Below are positions 41,891-52,181 of a DNA stretch of 64,000 nt, piece by piece; the stretch's first letter is position 1; the number at the start of each line of letters is the position of its first letter. The position numbers were made by a program, and so were the translations under genes. A model generated the notes under the pieces. It saw nothing but the letters and a program-made list of their open reading frames with translations. It ran no database searches and had not been told where the DNA came from. This DNA comes from Sialis fuliginosa (lineage: Eukaryota; Arthropoda; Insecta; Megaloptera; Sialidae): contig OY540817.1 in the NCBI GenBank assembly GCA_961205875.1, positions 21,177,001-21,241,000 of the forward strand, read 5' to 3'.

Positions 41891-42300
41891 ATACAGTGTA
41901 TTCCAAGTTGATTAAGACATAGGAAATTTAACATGGAGGCAATTAGAAGTGTTGTAGTAGCCTTTGGTCAAATTTAACGATGTGTGATTGGTGTATTTTG
42001 AAATGCCGCCTCGAAACTAACTGATAAATTTTAAATAAATCAACAGTGTTTTGTTTTCAACCTTAATAAAGAATAAACAAATTAAAGTAAGCATCCTAAA
42101 TAAAATTATAATAATATTTTTTGGCAGATAAAAATTTAAAAACAAAATACTAATGACTGTTTTATTAAATATTGTGGCGGCATTTCAAAATGCACCAATC
42201 ACACATTGTTAAATTTGACCAAAGGATACTACAACAAGGTTACTATAACACTTTCTTTGTTAAATTCCCTATGTCTTAATCAACTTGGAATACACGGTAT
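41891..42300. mobile_element. family M long-terminal-repeat TA element, complete (~410 bp)
   Basis: Left TACAGTGTATTCCAAGTTG and right CAACTTGGAATACACGGTA are inverted. The similarity continues inward for over 110 bp (GACATAGGAAATTTAACATGG, ATTTAACGATGTGTGATTGG, TTTTGAAATGCCGCC). TA flanks both sides. The right arm has an extra CTACAACAAGGTTACTATAAC duplication. Tc1/mariner-type non-autonomous. Confidence 0.88.
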
Positions 42301-43614
42301 AAGCCTGATACACCATCCACTTATTTTGCTAATAAAAACCAGGTACTAACATGTTGAGTGCCGCTGTAAGTACACTTGAAACTTATGCACACAATGTTTA
42401 TTGATAACCATTGGCAAAGATAACGCTCTCGTGAACTCATACAACAAGGCAACAAGTCAGAAGAATGTCTGTTGTTTGGAGAATGCATCGTTACAACTTA
42501 TAACAACGCAACTTCACAAATTGTGTTCCACTTCTTGCTGAATTTACTGTTTGATTTTTGATACAAATAGCGCGCGTTTCTTATTTATAAACGAATCGAT
42601 ATTGGCTGTACTCATTATTGCATCGCTTTACTATGATTGTAAATTGTTCGAGTTCCAATTTGTTTGTTAAGAAAGTACATATTTGTGAAGTAGTTTATGG
42701 ATAAATATTCTATATATTTGATGAGATGGATTAATTACTTATACATTAAGGCAGCGTTTCTCAACATTTTAGTATTTGTAATAAAAGTTTCTATTTAATT
42801 TAATTATATTTTGTTTGGGTGTCAATTTCTAATCTTAAATCTTCATTCGAAAAACTTTGCTCTGCAAGACACTAATAATTATTAATCTTGTTTTTAATTT
42901 AATATTCATAAGTTAATTATTAAATACATTGTGCAGTAGGTATAGATACAATCCTATTTATAAGTGTATTATATCAGATTAAATGTAAACGTGTATTTTA
43001 TTTTTATTATGTCAGAATGTATTTTATTGCTTTTCTTTCAGTAAATTAAATACATTTTTTAGTAATATTTTTTCTCGATATGCTTAGTTTTATAATCAAA
43101 AATGATTTGTAAAAAAAATAATGTTTTAAATAAAATTTGTAGAGAATTTTATTATCTAGTTTATGTTCTAACTATTTTTTTGATACAATAAAGCGTTTTA
43201 GAGATATACATAATATATTCATTTATGTATTTGAAAACAGAAAGTTAATTTCAATTTAATTTTCAAATAACCTTATTTGATTTATTAAATGCATTGCCAT
43301 TAATTGTCTCTAATTAACAAAATGAACTTTCAATATTAATAAATCAATAACAAACACGGTCGAGTGTATTTTGGAATTTTATGATAATGGATACGGGCTA
43401 TTAGATAATTTTTTAAACCCTCCGATTTAAAATTTATTTTAATTGGGTATAATGAACGTCCAATCCCATTATAGTTTGAAATACATATTTGTTCCCTCAC
43501 AGAGCCTAAACTACTTGACCGATTTCAATGAATTAGATATCATTTGATGCATTTTGATTGTTCGCGTGTTATAGACTGCATTTTTTTTTTTTAATTTAAT
43601 TATAGATAAAAAAT
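42301..43614. other. AT-rich stretch, no supported gene
   Basis: ATGTTGAGTGCCGCT at 42351 is followed by a perfect donor GTAAGTAC at 42366 (MLSAA), which alone is too short to support. A poly-C block relative lies near 43110. Nothing else was recognised. Confidence 0.4.
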
Positions 43615-44834
43615 CATGTTCATTACTGGTTTTGCTTTAACCATTACTGGAGAAAAAACATAAAAAAAATAATAATCAATAAATTGATTAAATAACCAGT
43701 GGCTAGGCGTGAAATTTTTAATAAGGGAAGCATATTTTGTCTATCCTCCCCCTCCTATTAACAAAAAAAACTAGTTATGAAACATCTTAAGTTAAAGAAT
43801 TTACTTTTTTAAATAAATTTTTATATATTTATATAGTAACTAAATGATTCAACGTCTTATTTTCTTGTATTTTAGTCGATATTTGTATGACGAGTTGAAG
43901 TTCACTGCAGGAAATTTCACTAAAAAATTTCGAATTTTTGATTTCGTTAAAAGTATGTTTATTGTATAGAAAACGACGTGAAAAGTTGAATGTTTCCAAC
44001 CGCAGGTCTGTATCTCAAATCGTTCTCGAGATATAGCCTCTCAAAGTTTTAGTTTTTTCAAATTTTTGGAGAAAAAAGGCCATAACTTTTGAGCGCGTGG
44101 TCGGAATTGATTTTAGTTGACGGATTTGGAATCAGCGTGTCAAAATCTATATAATGACATGTATAATACTTTAAAATCCGACAAAAAAATTTTCGTTAAA
44201 AATCGACATTTTTTTAAGGTATACCCCTTTGAATTTTTTCGATTTTTCGCGAAAATTTTTTTTTCGAGTTTTAAGGTATTATACATGTCATTATATAGAT
44301 TTTGACACGCTGATTCCAAATCCGTCAACTAAAATCAATTCCGACCACGCGTTCAAAAGTTATGGCCTTTTTTCTCCAAAAATTTGAAAAAACTAAAACT
44401 TTGAGAGGCTATATCTCGAGAACGATTTAAGATACAGACCTGCGGTTTGAAACATTCAACTTTTCACGTCGTTTTCTATACAATAAACATACTTTTAACG
44501 AAATCAAAAATTCAAAATTTTTTAGTGAAATTTCCTGCAGTGAACTTCAACTCGTCATACAAATATCGACTAAAATACAAGAAAATAAGACGAAGAGGTA
44601 TTATAGTTTTATAATTGAGCGTGTAAATTAATATTTACGCATAAATAATAATATTTTTAACTTATTTATTAACTGAAAACACAGATTTGTATTAATTTAC
44701 CCATAAAGTAAGGGAAGCACTGCTTCCCCTGCGTCGCCACTGAGAGGTATTTGTTTTATTAATAACATGATTTCATGAGTTACAAAAAAACAGTAAACCT
44801 TGCTCTTATAGCGGCCATAACTGGTGCCAGTACC
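43615..44834 (-). mobile_element. family A copy interrupted by a B foldback
   Basis: The left piece (43615-43696) runs from ATGTTCATTACTGGTTTTGC to AATTGATTAAATAA. The right piece (44743-44834) runs from GTATTTGTTTTATTAATAAC to ACTGGTGCCAGTACC. Together they give contiguous A sequence around the inserted B element. The 5' part of this A copy, left of 43615, is missing. Confidence 0.85.
43697..44742. mobile_element. family B hAT-like foldback (1046 bp), nested in A
   Basis: Ends CAGTGGCTAGGCGTG and CTGCGTCGCCACTG. The palindrome arms run from 43851 to about 44207 and from about 44240 to 44592, around a loop of about 30 nt. Because of the palindrome, the same TTG-initiated frame appears on both strands at 44117-44305 and 44140-44328. 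No clean 8-bp duplication is visible in the host A. Confidence 0.9.
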
Positions 44835-44837
44835 TTA

Positions 44838-45343
44838 GGCGGCTATTACACTATCAAATAAATATGTCAAAGATATTTGACAAAGATTTGATCATATTTC
44901 TTTGATAAAATATGAGATTTTATTCTATTACACTAAATAAAATATTTGATAACATTTTCTCAATATTATCTAGGGATATTTTCTTCTTTTTTGGTGCATT
45001 TTGATTATCAGTGCGTGGATGTTCGTCAATTGACGCGATCGAGGTTTGAATTTACAACCGTGTATTGTGGTTTTTATAATCAATAAGAAGATTATCATAT
45101 AATACTGGATTTTGTTGATATTCATACATTAATAATTATATAACTGTAACTGTCAGTGATAACCTGGTAGTCGCCATTTTGTTTTTGACGTCAAAAAACT
45201 TTGATCAAACACAAGAGACTGTCATTAACTATGATCATATAAATATTATGAAGGTAAATATTATAAAAGTTGACTTATTACACTATCATATTACTTTGAT
45301 CAAAGAAATTTTATCATATTTATTTGATAGTGTAATAGCCGCC
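44838..45343. mobile_element. element J, PIF/Harbinger-like (506 bp)
   Basis: GGCGGCTATTACACTATCAA and onward, 29 bp at each end, are exact inverted repeats. TTA occurs at 44835-44837 and 45344-45346, the 3-bp duplication typical of PIF/Harbinger. The left TTA is the end of the A copy, so J entered the A boundary. TGATCAAAG/CTTTGATC-like subterminal motifs are repeated. A 67-codon frame inside is chance. Confidence 0.9.
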
Positions 45344-45346
45344 TTA

Positions 45347-45851
45347 AGAAGAAAATGTTATGACAACATAATTAGACATTAAAATCAAGTCACTAATTAT
45401 TTCATATATAACAAAGAAGCCCATTAACAAACATATTCAAAAATATCCAAAAGCATTAAACTGTAATATCGCACAACCAACTGGTACATGATCATAAATT
45501 CATAGAGAGATACAACAACTAACAATACACACAGAGAGAGCGCTAACATTCCTCGGCAAATACTTATAAATCACAGACAGGTAGGTGTACATATACACGG
45601 GGTTAACATAGCACCTACATATTTCACCTAATTGGAAAATGCACGGGCCATTATACTGCAACTATTCAGATAAATCATAGAGATACGGATTTCGGGAGAT
45701 AAACACGTTGGAGTCGAACCTTCGACCTCGGGTATGTACTTTGAGTACCCTTTTATGTACCTAACTTTGCAGGGACGGTTGCTTCTAGTTTCTGGGGTGA
45801 TGATGTGAACTTTCAGTGGACATAATATATATTACATAATTATGTATTCTT
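45347..45851. other. AT-rich stretch with a B-box-like segment
   Basis: On the minus strand near 45690-45740 GAGGTCGAAGGTTCGACTCC contains an exact pol III B-box match, next to GGGTACTCAAAGTACATACCC, a hairpin. No complete tRNA cloverleaf could be built, so it is at best a worn tRNA-derived SINE. Confidence 0.3.
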
Positions 45852-46413
45852 ACACCAGTTATGTCCGCTATATATAAGAATAAGGTTTACTGTTTTTAAT
45901 ATACGATATGTATATCAGAATAAATCAGGATGATATTGTTGTTTTTATCAACTTATCAATAATTTTTTATAAGGTTATGAAACAGAAATATGCCACTTAT
46001 TTATTTATTGAGTATGTGACAGTAAAATAAGGTACTGGCACCAGTTATGGCCTCTATAAGAGCAAGGTTTACTGTTTTTTATATACGATATATCTTAGGA
46101 TAAATCATACTCCCTTCAGGATGATATTGTTGTTTTTATCAACTTATCAACAATTTTTTATAAGGTCATGAAACAGAAATATGTCACTTATTTATTAATA
46201 TATTGAGTATGTGGCAGTAAAATAAGGTACTGGTACTAGTTATGGCCTCTATAAGAGCAAGGTTTACTGTTTTTTATATACGATATATCTTAGGATAAAT
46301 CATACTCCCTTCAGGATGATATTGTTGTTTTTATCAACTTATCAACAATTTTTTATAAGGTTATGAAACAGAAATATGTCACTTATTTATTTATTGAGTA
46401 TGTGACAGTAAAA
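45852..46413 (+). repeat. composite tandem array carrying A termini, period 191-195 bp
   Basis: TGATATTGTTGTTTTTATC begins at 45931, 46122 and 46317. Each unit has GGTACTGG...AGTTATGGCC...GCAAGGTTTACTG from the A left end fused to TATACGATATAT, a CTTCAGGATG segment and GAGTATGTG(A/G)CAGTAAAA. The first unit is the most diverged. The array runs into the intact A at 46416. Confidence 0.9.
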
Positions 46414-46415
46414 TA

Positions 46416-46933
46416 AGGTACTGGTACTAGTTATGGCCGCTATAAGAGCAAGGTTTACTGTTTTTATGATATACGGGCTTTATTTTTGTAATTCTCATGA
46501 ACTTATATTATTAATAAAATTAATCAATTTAATTACCAAAGTCCATTTTTTAAATTAGAACCTTTTATTTTCTTTAATTTTTTCACCAGTATTGGATAAA
46601 GTAAAACCAGTAATGAGCACGCAGTGATGGACACTTGCTAATGATAAGTACTACGACACAAAAGATATAAATAAAAGAACTGTCAAATTTGAAACAATGT
46701 AAAGCAGTTGCTATGATAATATAATAATTAATAAATAAATTATGCTAATAATTAGTTTAAATGTCCACTAGTTTGACACCTATTGGCCAATTGTCATCAA
46801 ATCACGCTGTAAGACAGTTAAATGTATATATAGATTAATATTCAGAAATGGTAGTGATCAGATATCAACAAATATTTCTAATTCAGTACATTTAATTAAA
46901 AAATAACCATTACTGGGGTCATATCCGAGACCT
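46416..46933 (+). mobile_element. family A, reference copy (~518 bp)
   Basis: It starts AGGTACTGGTACTAGTTATG after TA and ends GAGACCT before TA. In order it holds GGCCGCTATAAGAGCAAGG, TTACCAAAGTCC, GTAAAACCAGTAATGAGCAC, GCAGTGATGGACACTTGC, TGTCCACTAGTTTGACACC, CATCAAATCACGCTGTAAG and CATTACTGGGGTCATATCC. Other copies show the terminal repeat as AGGTACTGGCACCAGT at both ends with TA duplications, suggesting a Tc1/mariner-like non-autonomous family. This copy lost ~12 bp just inside its right end. No coding capacity. Confidence 0.85.
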
Positions 46934-47059
46934 TATTTCATTTAGTAAAAATACTTGTAGTAATTTCACTATCAATAAAACTTTAAAATAATAACCATTC
47001 TTACCCCCCTTTTTATTAAAAACTGTTATTGATATCAGTCCAAGGTATATAAGACAAGG

Positions 47060-47125
47060 TAGTCTCAAAAGCTCCTTGACCAATCAGCGTTGGCGCGGGA
47101 ATTGACGTCACCTGGGGGATCTATT
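47060..47125 (-). repeat. repeat V fragment with TGACGTCA
   Basis: AAAAGCTCCTTGACCAATCAG and GGGAATTGACGTCACCTGGGG are the complement of the second unit at 35336-35380. The palindrome TGACGTCA (CRE-like) is intact here. Confidence 0.6.
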
Positions 47126-48235
47126 CAAATGTCATAAATTTTTAAATAGAATATTAATTACAAAATAATTCCTTTATTTATTCTTGTTTTTCCGTATTTT
47201 TTGATATTTTAACAACACATACAATCAATGAAGTACAAATTTCGACGAATCTGAAACCAGCATTTGCTTTTTAACAGATGTGTACCACACAAACAAACTA
47301 GTAACAAATCGGTCATTCTATTACCAACTTTGAACAAAGTAACAGTCCTAAAAAAAAACATTTATTTTACAGCAAAATAAAACAAGAAAACTCAAGATGA
47401 TATCTTCCATTTTATCCCAGACTGCCCCTGTACCTCCTCCTCTACCGGATTGATAATTTATAAGTTACACAAGGTGTTTCCGTTAGATTTCTGCTCGCTG
47501 AAATTTAATTTACAAAGCCAATATCTTATCCAAGAACATTAATTGATTGCACCCAGTCCGTCAGAGTGTTTGCATTATTTTGTTCGTTTGGGTATTTGTT
47601 AATAAAAACAAACAGACAAATTAATGAATGAATTAGCACAAAACAGAGCTGTAGTTTAGAGGTCAGTAAATAACAAGATGAAAGTGGTATTTGAAATTAA
47701 TGTACTCGTGTCTCGTTTATATATTTAACAAATTAATGCCTGGGTAACAAATGCCAGTAACAAAGTATCACGGAAAGTATGATTTTAAATAATGAAATAA
47801 GTTAAAAAGATTCTAAAAAATGTATTTATTTTTATATTAAAAGCGAGATTAATATGATTTTTGTTAAAATAAAAACGCAAAATACAGCAATCCGCCATGT
47901 TTGATAAAACACCAGTCAGAGTGGATGACGTCACGGCTACGTAAACGTCATTTTTGTTTCTTTATTATCTGCACTGTTTATGTATAAATTATTTTGTGGT
48001 TTTAAATCATCAATTTTCTCAGTTTTGTGTTACCAAAAGTAAAACCGAGAAACATTAACGATGGAACAAGGATTTATTATAGATGACAAGGAGTGTTTAC
48101 ATAGGCGTGACGTCAAAAATGCGCCATGACACCTGCGAGCGTTTTGGCGTCAAATTCAAAATTAGTTTTAAAAGAGTCAATTTTTGTGATTAAACCTTTA
48201 TTTTCTGCAGAAATATGCATTTTTTTAACACACAC
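47126..48235. other. AT-rich stretch with two further TGACGTCA sites
   Basis: TGACGTCA occurs near 47927 and near 48108, in GGATGACGTCACGG and GGCGTGACGTCAAAA. CATTTTTGACGTC-type contexts with GCGCC suggest more V-family sequence, but no boundaries were found. ATGGAACAAGG at 48061 opens only a short frame. Confidence 0.4.
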
Positions 48236-48640
48236 TTAACTGTAAAACAGCTTAATTTGATGCAAATCGGCCAATGGGTATTAAAATGGAGAACATTTAA
48301 ACTAATTATTAGTGTAATCTATTTATTAAATATTATATTATCATAGCATCTGCTTTAAATTGTTTCGAATTTTACGATTCTTTATTTTATAACTTTTGTA
48401 TTTTAGTACTTATCATTTTGTAATCATTAGCAAGTGCCTAACCAAGACAGTTAAAAGTTATCATTCAATACTAATAGTACACACTTTACTTACATTGGTG
48501 CTAATCAACATTACACTTGCTTACGGTAAAGGCACCAGTTATGGCCACTATAAGAGCAAGTTTTCGTTTTTGTTTTTTTTGATTAATGGGGTTGTTTTTT
48601 GTAATTTTCATAAACTCATGTTACTAATAAAACTCGGCGT
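48236..48640. mobile_element. two family A fragments in opposite orientation
   Basis: 48236-48437 is reverse A from TAAAACAGCTTAATTTGATGC to ATCATTAGCAAGTG. 48525-48640 is forward A from GGTAAAGGCACCAGTTATGG to CTCATGTTACTAATAAAAC. About 90 bp of other sequence separates them, so an inversion or two truncated insertions are needed. Confidence 0.75.
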
Positions 48641-48693
48641 AGAAATATCGTCTCATAAACATAATAATAAAAGCTTCAACTAAAGCTGTTTCA

Positions 48694-48862
48694 TAACTAT
48701 ACCTTTTCAACTTCAAATTGAGACTAATCAATTTCAAATTGGGAATAATCAATTTCAAATTGAGACTAAACATTTTCAAATTGGGAACAATCAACTTCAC
48801 CTTGAAATTATTCCCAATTTGAAATTGATTAGTCTCAATTTGAAGTTGAAAAGGTATAGTTA
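48694..48862. repeat. perfect 56-bp inverted repeat built of 22-bp units
   Basis: 48694-48749 and 48807-48862 are exact complements around a 57-nt centre. The arms consist of the CAATTTGAAATTGATTA unit also found at 21822-21900. Directly after it comes a B-family terminus. Confidence 0.92.
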
Positions 48863-48913
48863 AGGATTGACAAAATATGCTTCCCTTATTAAAAATTTCA
48901 CGCCTCGCCACTG
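48863..48913. mobile_element. family B terminus, solitary
   Basis: AGGATTGACAAAATATGCTTC through AAAAATTTCACGCCTCGCCACTG is the right end of B. In place of the B palindrome stands the 56-bp inverted repeat, so this may be a different foldback that shares B ends. Confidence 0.8.
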
Positions 48914-49774
48914 CTTATCTGTAGAACTGATTATTTTATGTTCCTAGTGATTTGAGTTTTTTTCAAACCGCCGGGGATATAACAGACAAGTACCGATCGA
49001 ATAAATAATGTCCATTAAATAAATAACAAACTGTTACACATCAATATTACATAGTAGATTTTCTCCTACAACAAAAACAAATTTCAGAAACGTATTATTA
49101 ACAAACAAAAACACAATGGGCTAACACCCAAATTAGTTGATTTTCGTAACAAATGAGATGAGAAGATTAATTTCGTTGAGTATTTGACATTGTAGTAATA
49201 ACAATTTATAACAATCGCGGTCCGAGCATAGAAACATTCAATTTCCTAAACTCACAAATAGCTTTTCCAGTTCACGAGTCTTAACCTTTTCAGGTCACTG
49301 TTAAAATAGAACATCTGTCTTACGTAGGCGTGGTCTTTCTCTACAAACATATCAATAAGGATTTAGGGTGAGTGCTACTATAATTTGTTGAATATTGTGT
49401 CTCACTTATCGTATTTTCTCATATGGTATACTTATTTCATTGAATTTATTAGACATTTATATGATTTACTACAGTTTAACTGTGTATTTAAATTAAAGAT
49501 TTCTACAGGGGTCGAAACAAGTTCATTGTTCAAAAATACTGATTTTACTGACACAGAATTCTAAAAATACTGACTTTTACTGACTATCTGAACCAAGTTA
49601 AAACATGTTTTTAAAAAAATCTCATTTTTCGTTATTGGTACATTTTTCAAATATAGTTTGTTTTTTTAATTATACCTTTTTATTTTGTTTATAGTTTTTC
49701 TCTAGTAACTTTTTTTCATGTTTTAATATATATATACATATATGTATGTAAAAATATAAGGATATACATTTTTA
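48914..49774. other. AT-rich stretch, nothing recognised
   Basis: No gene or element was recognised. TATATATATACATATATGTATG lies at about 49727-49748. GACTGACTTTTACTGAC-like duplicated motifs lie at 49540-49580. Confidence 0.45.
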
Positions 49775-50053
49775 ATGAAAAAGTTATACTTTTTGTTAAC
49801 TATCAAAATCTCTTCCTTCTCAATTTCCGCACATGCATTTCACAGAAGGCTTTCTGTTTTAAAAGATAATAATATACAAAACCGTCACGAACCTCGCTAT
49901 TCGCAGCGGGTACTTTACTTCTCCACTAACACATTTTTATATAAAGGTTACGGCTTTGGTGCCGCTATAAATCTAGTGACCGTAGATATGGCCAGCGCAA
50001 CCTTGATCCTATGGAAATCCCCGTCTAATGCATACATAAGAAGCTTGGCTTAA
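49775..50053 (+). CDS. unrecognised 92-codon frame with signal-peptide-like start
   Basis: ATG at 49775 to TAA at 50051. The first ~21 residues (MKKLYFLLTIKISSFSISAHA) have a basic n-region, a hydrophobic core and an AHA end, as in secretory signal peptides. The remaining ~70 residues are mixed, with a single-exon tail of higher GC (49880-50040) and no cysteine. I do not recognise the family, and there is no promoter or poly-A evidence. It could be a small secreted protein or chance. Confidence 0.2.
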   Translation: MKKLYFLLTIKISSFSISAHAFHRRLSVLKDNNIQNRHEPRYSQRVLYFSTNTFLYKGYGFGAAINLVTVDMASATLILWKSPSNAYIRSLA

Positions 50054-50262
50054 ACAAAGCCCAGTAAGTTTTGTGAATAACGTAAGGAAATCAGTCATGT
50101 AGGGTGGTAGACCTGCATCAATGATATGGTTATATAAATAGGCAGGGAGGAAACCTTGTCAGCTAAAAATAACTCGATGGATTTTCCATAGTAGGTACTG
50201 GTGTTTATTATATTTTCATATTTATGATTTTTTTTACGTTTATATAAAAAACATATAAAAAG

Positions 50263-50312
50263 TCTTGGCAAGGACCCCAATAATGGTAAATTTTTAATTA
50301 AATGTACTGAAT
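50263..50312 (-). mobile_element. family A fragment interrupted by family C
   Basis: GTCTTGGCAAGGACCCCAAT and TTAATTAAATGTACTGAATT are A sequence. The next base begins family C (CAGTGCCGGCC). The rest of A is not found on the far side. Confidence 0.75.
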
Positions 50313-50600
50313 TCAGTGCCGGCCTTGGACGAGATTTATTTTTCCGCCCTCTCTCCCCATAAAAAATGTTTAAAAATCACCGAAAATGTCAATTAAAATT
50401 GATAAATTAACAAATAAGTCGAATAATTCATATCTCAGCTTGGCGCGATCCTACAGACTCAAACTTTTTTTTAAATATAGCTTATATCATTAACTTTAAG
50501 ACTATCAAATGCCCTAAGACCATCGAGACCTCCTTCCCCTATTATGAACAAATTAAAATTGATAAATTAACAAATAAGTTGATTAGTTAGTATCTCAGCT
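50313..50600 (+). mobile_element. family C copy with 160-bp internal duplication
   Basis: It starts CAGTGCCGGCCTTGGACG. AATTAAAATTGATAAATTAAC begins at 50391 and again at 50551. ATCTCAGCTTGGCGCGATCC is in the first unit only. The right CCGGCACTG end is missing. Confidence 0.8.
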
Positions 50601-51516
50601 AATACCTTATTAAAGGTTTTCTGGGTTGCTGAATAAGTATTTGTTAGTTAGCAGCTATAATAATAATCGATTTTTTTTTACAAATTAACATTGTTTATAT
50701 TAAGCTATATTTTTTACTTAATCGGGTTTAACTGATCGACAAAAAGTTTAAAGATAAAAAAAAAGTTTACTCAAAAATTACAGCTTATTTTTGTTTTCTT
50801 TTGGACGTTAATGGATTAACCTCTAACAATTTTGTTAATTTCCAAATGGACTTATCAAAGCTCAAAGCACTTACTATAAAACAGATATACTGCCGTGCTT
50901 AAGTATAGGGCAGTAAGGTGTCGAAAATAAAAACGAATTCGAAGTTTTTGATTTTTTTAAACTGAATTAATAAAAAAATTTTATAAAATTTATTTAGCGA
51001 CCGATGATAAGATTTTTGACTTATTATAAGTCACTTGAGTGTAATTTTAGTTTACGATTGATTGAGTGAATTACCTTCTTTTATTTCTGGAAATTTAAAA
51101 ACATTTACATTGAATCAACAGTTCGAAACCTTTCAAATAAATATACTGAAAAAATAACATGTCTCTACTGTTTTTATTTCATTTACGAGAAGCCAAAACA
51201 ATTATCCAAACTCTAATTGAAAAGCTAAAATATGTTTTTACATTTTTATTTCTTTTATAAAATGTAAATTCTATAGAACCATTTTAATAAAATTTATCTG
51301 TATTATTTTTTATAGTACAAAAGGAATCCTTTTATTTTAAAACCAATAAAATAAGTCTTATTATTAAAATATTTTAATGAAACAAAAATAATAGGGTTGA
51401 ATATTTATTTGTTTCTAGAAACAATACCTGTCGATATTCATTTAACCAAGATGTCTTTCTAATTAGTGTATTTTAGGAGATATCTTCATCCAAAATTTAT
51501 TGCAAGAAACTTGTGA
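50601..51516. other. very AT-rich stretch, nothing recognised
   Basis: No gene, splice pattern or terminal repeat was recognised. Confidence 0.55.
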
Positions 51517-51559
51517 AACAATCACAAAGCTTCTCGAATCTTCGATATTGCGAGGAAGC
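51517..51559 (-). mobile_element. family F terminal fragment
   Basis: ACAATCACAAAGCTTCTCG and TTCGATATTGCGAGGAAGC only. Confidence 0.75.
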
Positions 51560-51719
51560 AAAATAACAGTCGAAAAATATATTACACATAATTTGTAATA
51601 ATAGAAATTTATATGGGACATGATTTACAGGACACCTGTATATTACCCAACGTTTCACCACAAATAAAAACAAACGCACTTCAATGTAAAAACACAACAA
51701 TCAATAAATTCATAAATAA

Positions 51720-52015
51720 AAACCAGCCGAAAAATCTACAGAGGGGAAAGGGACGGGTGGCGATAAACAAGGAACAAAATCATCGTAGCGAGAATAAAAG
51801 TTCTTTCTGCAAATGAAACGATAATAGCACCTTAGGAGGAAAATAAAAAATGTGGGGTAAACACCATAAATATCTGGTTTGCGTCTCTCTCCGCGCCGCT
51901 CCTCCCTGTCCCGGCACTATTATCCCTGGGGACTGTGCAGGTGACCACGGGAAGGAGTCCAGCACCGCGCTGGGATCCAGTTTCCGCCGGAAACAGGGAT
52001 GTAGGAACTGTGGGT
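51720..52015. promoter_or_regulatory. CpG-containing GC-rich islet, possible promoter or first exon
   Basis: Roughly 300 bp with many CG dinucleotides (CTCTCCGCGCCGCTCC, CACCGCGCTGG, TTCCGCCGGAAAC) between very AT-rich flanks. TTTCCGCCGGAAA is a palindrome at about 51980. Such islets in AT-rich insect DNA often mark promoters or exons. No TATA box at a fitting distance was identified. Confidence 0.3.
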
Positions 52016-52017
52016 AA
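51850..52017 (+). CDS. candidate 55-codon coding exon in a GC-rich islet (unrecognised)
   Basis: The islet 51720-52015 is the most GC-rich part of the window. An ATG at 51850 (context AAAAAATGTGG) opens 55 codons to TAA at 52015. A donor-like GTAATT begins at 52014, so the exon could end at 52013. The peptide has cysteines at 11, 20, 29, 51 and 54, a Pro-rich APPCPG stretch and a basic SSFRRKQGCRNCG end, reminiscent of a secreted or extracellular module but not assignable. Codons are diverse and G/C-ending, unlike the neighbourhood. Upstream 51720-51849 could be 5' UTR. It may also be a non-coding first exon or a promoter island. Confidence 0.3.
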   Translation: MWGKHHKYLVCVSLRAAPPCPGTIIPGDCAGDHGKESSTALGSSFRRKQGCRNCG

Positions 52018-52181
52018 TTTTTTTATTATTTTATTTGAGTTAATTATATTCTCGTGGTTTTTACTTTGATGTATAAATATTAGATAAATGTTGAGTTATA
52101 TTGAATTTAGTTAGTTCCTTTTTATTAGTTTATTTATTTCTACATAAAATATATCGTTTTGTAATAATTATTGATAATATT

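Noticed and set aside
42351..42365. Exon MLSAA followed by GTAAGTAC
   Set aside because: Five codons with a good donor are expected by chance in this much sequence. No upstream promoter signal or downstream acceptor could be tied to it.
44117..44328. Almost identical peptides (MTDLESACQNLYND...) on both strands, recurring at 11170 and 63355
   Set aside because: They begin at TTG and arise from the two arms of the B palindrome. They vary in length among copies and are not a protein family.
46416..46416. Family A as having a TTA/TAA target duplication
   Set aside because: TAA on the left and TTA on the right are complementary, not direct. TA with ends AGGTACTGG fits all copies better.
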